64,000 nt of DNA from an uncultured Pseudomonadota bacterium. GTDB lineage: Bacteria; Myxococcota_A; Bradymonadia; Bradymonadales; Bradymonadaceae. Below the pieces are notes generated by a model, which was not told where the DNA came from, did not search any database, and saw nothing but the letters and a program-made list of their open reading frames with translations. Shown here piece by piece: positions 62,637 to 64,000 of this stretch (positions are counted from its first letter, which is position 1; each line of letters starts with the position of its first letter). The position numbers and the translations under genes are program-made. The DNA lies in NCBI GenBank assembly GCA_913057905.1, contig CAJXPB010000001.1, positions 1,488,001-1,552,000 of the forward strand, in the 5' to 3' direction.

Positions 62637-63131
62637 GTGAAGATCGGCGACCTGCTGCGCGACAGACCCCTCATCTTCTGGGCGGTGGTGTTCCTGGCGG
62701 TACCAGCGATCGCCGCGGTTCTTCCGCTCGACTGGTCGGCGCCGGAGGGCAAGGGCATCTTCGAGATGAAGCCCAAGCTGAGCCCGTTCTCCGATCGGGT
62801 CGTCGAGATCGACCGTCGACTGAATGCCGGCGAACCCGTCGAAGTTCAGGGCGAGCGCTGGCAAACGATCCGACCGATGCTCCAGGCCCGCCGACTCACC
62901 CAAGCCGGCCCCATGTCGCAGGGCGAGATCCGCCGGGCGATGGATCTGCTCACGGAGATGAACCGCCAGATCGCCCGGGAGCCGAACCCCGACTCCAAGG
63001 CCGCCGTCCGCACGCTGTGGCATGACCGACTGGCCGATGAACTTCCCCGCCTGCACGCCGACCGTATCGGACCCGCTCTCGAAAAGCTGCGCGGCCAGGT
63101 CGAGCGCCATCTGACCATCGCCAAGAAGTAG
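62637..63131 (+). CDS. Small membrane-anchored protein of unknown function
   Basis: 164 aa from GTG62637, with GGAG about eight bases upstream. One N-terminal hydrophobic segment (LIFWAVVFLAVPAIAAVLPL) then a charged helical domain (MSQGEIRRAMDLLTEMNRQI, GPALEKLRGQVERHL). No family recognised. It is 16 bases after cdd, so it is probably in the same operon. Confidence 0.72.
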   Translation: MKIGDLLRDRPLIFWAVVFLAVPAIAAVLPLDWSAPEGKGIFEMKPKLSPFSDRVVEIDRRLNAGEPVEVQGERWQTIRPMLQARRLTQAGPMSQGEIRRAMDLLTEMNRQIAREPNPDSKAAVRTLWHDRLADELPRLHADRIGPALEKLRGQVERHLTIAKK

Positions 63132-63132
63132 A

Positions 63133-63162
63133 ACAGCCCGCCCGGTCTCCCGGGCGGGCTGT
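63133..63162. terminator. Hairpin between convergent genes, probable bidirectional terminator
   Basis: A perfect 13-bp GC-rich stem (63133-63145 with 63150-63162) and loop TCTC, starting two bases after one stop codon and ending 21 bases before the other. There is no real T run on either side, so termination may need Rho or the strength of the stem alone. Confidence 0.65.
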
Positions 63163-63183
63163 GGTGTTCCGGTCGACGACCGA

Positions 63184-64000
63184 TCAGTCGATGGATGGTC
63201 CAGCGTCGATGATCGCCTGGTCGGCCTTGTCGGCGTAATCCTGGAAGTTCTCCTGGAAGAGTCCCACCAGGTGCTCGGCCTTCTTGTCGTAGGCCTCCGC
63301 GTCGTCCCAGGTCTTGCGCGGTTGCAGGACCTGATCCGGCACGTGGGGGCAGCTGGTCGGCATCTGCAGCCCGAAGTAGTCGTCGGTGACCGTGCTCACA
63401 TCACCCAGATCGCCGCCATGAATGGCGTCGATGATCGAGCGTGTGTACGGCAGGTCGATGCGATGGCCGGTTCCGTAGGGTCCGCCCGTCCAGCCCGTGC
63501 TGACGAGCCAGGCGTTGGCATCGTGCTTGCGAATCTTGTCGGCCAGGATTTCGGCGTAGACCGTCGGGTGACGGACCAAAAAGGCCGCGCCGAAGCCCGC
63601 CGAGAAGGTCGCCTCCGGCTCGTCGATGCCCACCTCGGTGCCCGCAACCTTGGCGGTGTAGCCACTGATAAAGTGGTACATCGCCTGCTCGGGACTCAGC
63701 TTCGAGACCGGCGGCAGAATTCCGAAGGCGTCACAGGTCAGGAAGATGATGTTGTCCGGGTGATCCGACACGCACGGAATCTTGGCGTTGTCGATGTGGT
63801 GGACGGGGTACGACGTGCGGGTGTTTTGCGTGATGCTGTCGTCGGTGTAGTCGACTTCCCGGGTCTCCTCGTCGTAGACGACGTTCTCCAGGATGGCGCC
63901 GAACTTGATAGCGTTGTAGATCAGCGGCTCTTCTTCGGCCGACAGATCGATGGTCTTGGCGTAACAGCCACCTTCGATGTTGAAGACACCGTTGTCGGTC
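63184..64000 (-). CDS. pckA: Phosphoenolpyruvate carboxykinase (ATP), C-terminal part (runs off window edge)
   Basis: About 272 C-terminal residues, open at the right edge. FNIEGGCYAK, FGAILENVVYDE, IIFLTCDAFGILPPVSKL, HFISGYTAKVAGTE and STGWTGGPYGTGHRI are the ATP-type PEPCK motifs for metal, nucleotide and oxaloacetate binding. It converts oxaloacetate to phosphoenolpyruvate at the start of gluconeogenesis. A GTG at 63771 lies inside the gene and is not the start. Confidence 0.96.
   Translation of the reverse strand, partial: TDNGVFNIEGGCYAKTIDLSAEEEPLIYNAIKFGAILENVVYDEETREVDYTDDSITQNTRTSYPVHHIDNAKIPCVSDHPDNIIFLTCDAFGILPPVSKLSPEQAMYHFISGYTAKVAGTEVGIDEPEATFSAGFGAAFLVRHPTVYAEILADKIRKHDANAWLVSTGWTGGPYGTGHRIDLPYTRSIIDAIHGGDLGDVSTVTDDYFGLQMPTSCPHVPDQVLQPRKTWDDAEAYDKKAEHLVGLFQENFQDYADKADQAIIDAGPSID

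Overview
The window is GC-rich, densely coded chromosomal DNA from a Gram-negative bacterium. Several features point to the Myxococcota/Deltaproteobacteria side, probably Bradymonadales (inference, no search was run): a trypsin-like protease with thrombospondin-type-3 repeats and an Arg-tailed sorting helix, an MJ0042 zinc-ribbon/TPR membrane protein, CarH-type photoreceptor regulators, a DUF4175/MoxR/DUF58/VWA cluster, F0 genes separated from F1, and many acidic lipoproteins. I see no rRNA, tRNA, CRISPR array, IS element or prophage.

Layout. 1-6.8 kb: end of a fructosamine-kinase-like gene, secreted protease, HEAT-repeat protein, trans-sulfuration enzyme divergent from an Lrp regulator, membrane protein, SRPBCC-epimerase fusion. 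6.8-16.1 kb: carotenoid cluster in two divergent arms, crtC-GT2-crtD leftward and crtL-crtW-crtI-crtB-hydrolase rightward. 16.1-19.7 kb: an ECF sigma factor, two CarH-like B12-binding MerR regulators and a secreted protein, behind a promoter with 11-bp-spaced direct repeats. 19.8-27.2 kb (mostly minus): aminotransferase, CPBP protease, dnaE, zinc-ribbon/TPR protein. 28.1-32.7 kb (minus): F0 operon atpZ-atpI-atpB-atpE and gyrA. 33-41.5 kb (plus): RpoE/SigH-like sigma factor, GT39 glycosyltransferase, Spo0M-like protein, unknown gene, uvrC, parvulin lipoprotein, mdh. 41.6-54.9 kb (minus): N-formylglutamate amidohydrolase, two tandem Cys-rich lipoproteins, another lipoprotein, then VWA/DUF58/MoxR/peptidase-TPR/DUF4175. 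55-64 kb: Nfu, purN, nucleoside transporter, a pseudokinase/kinase pair, nucleoside phosphorylase, cytidine deaminase and the end of pckA.

The most coherent system is the carotenoid plus light-response block. The enzymes predict a monocyclic 4-keto carotenoid with a 1'-glycosylated, 3',4'-desaturated acyclic end, as in myxobacton or salinixanthin. The neighbouring sigma/CarH operon has the parts of an adenosylcobalamin light switch. Other items worth a look are the four-copy 10-cysteine domain in the twin lipoproteins, the pseudokinase/kinase pair, and an ATP synthase c subunit with most of the Na+-binding signature. All calls come from reading translated sequence and motifs; no database search or structure prediction was run.
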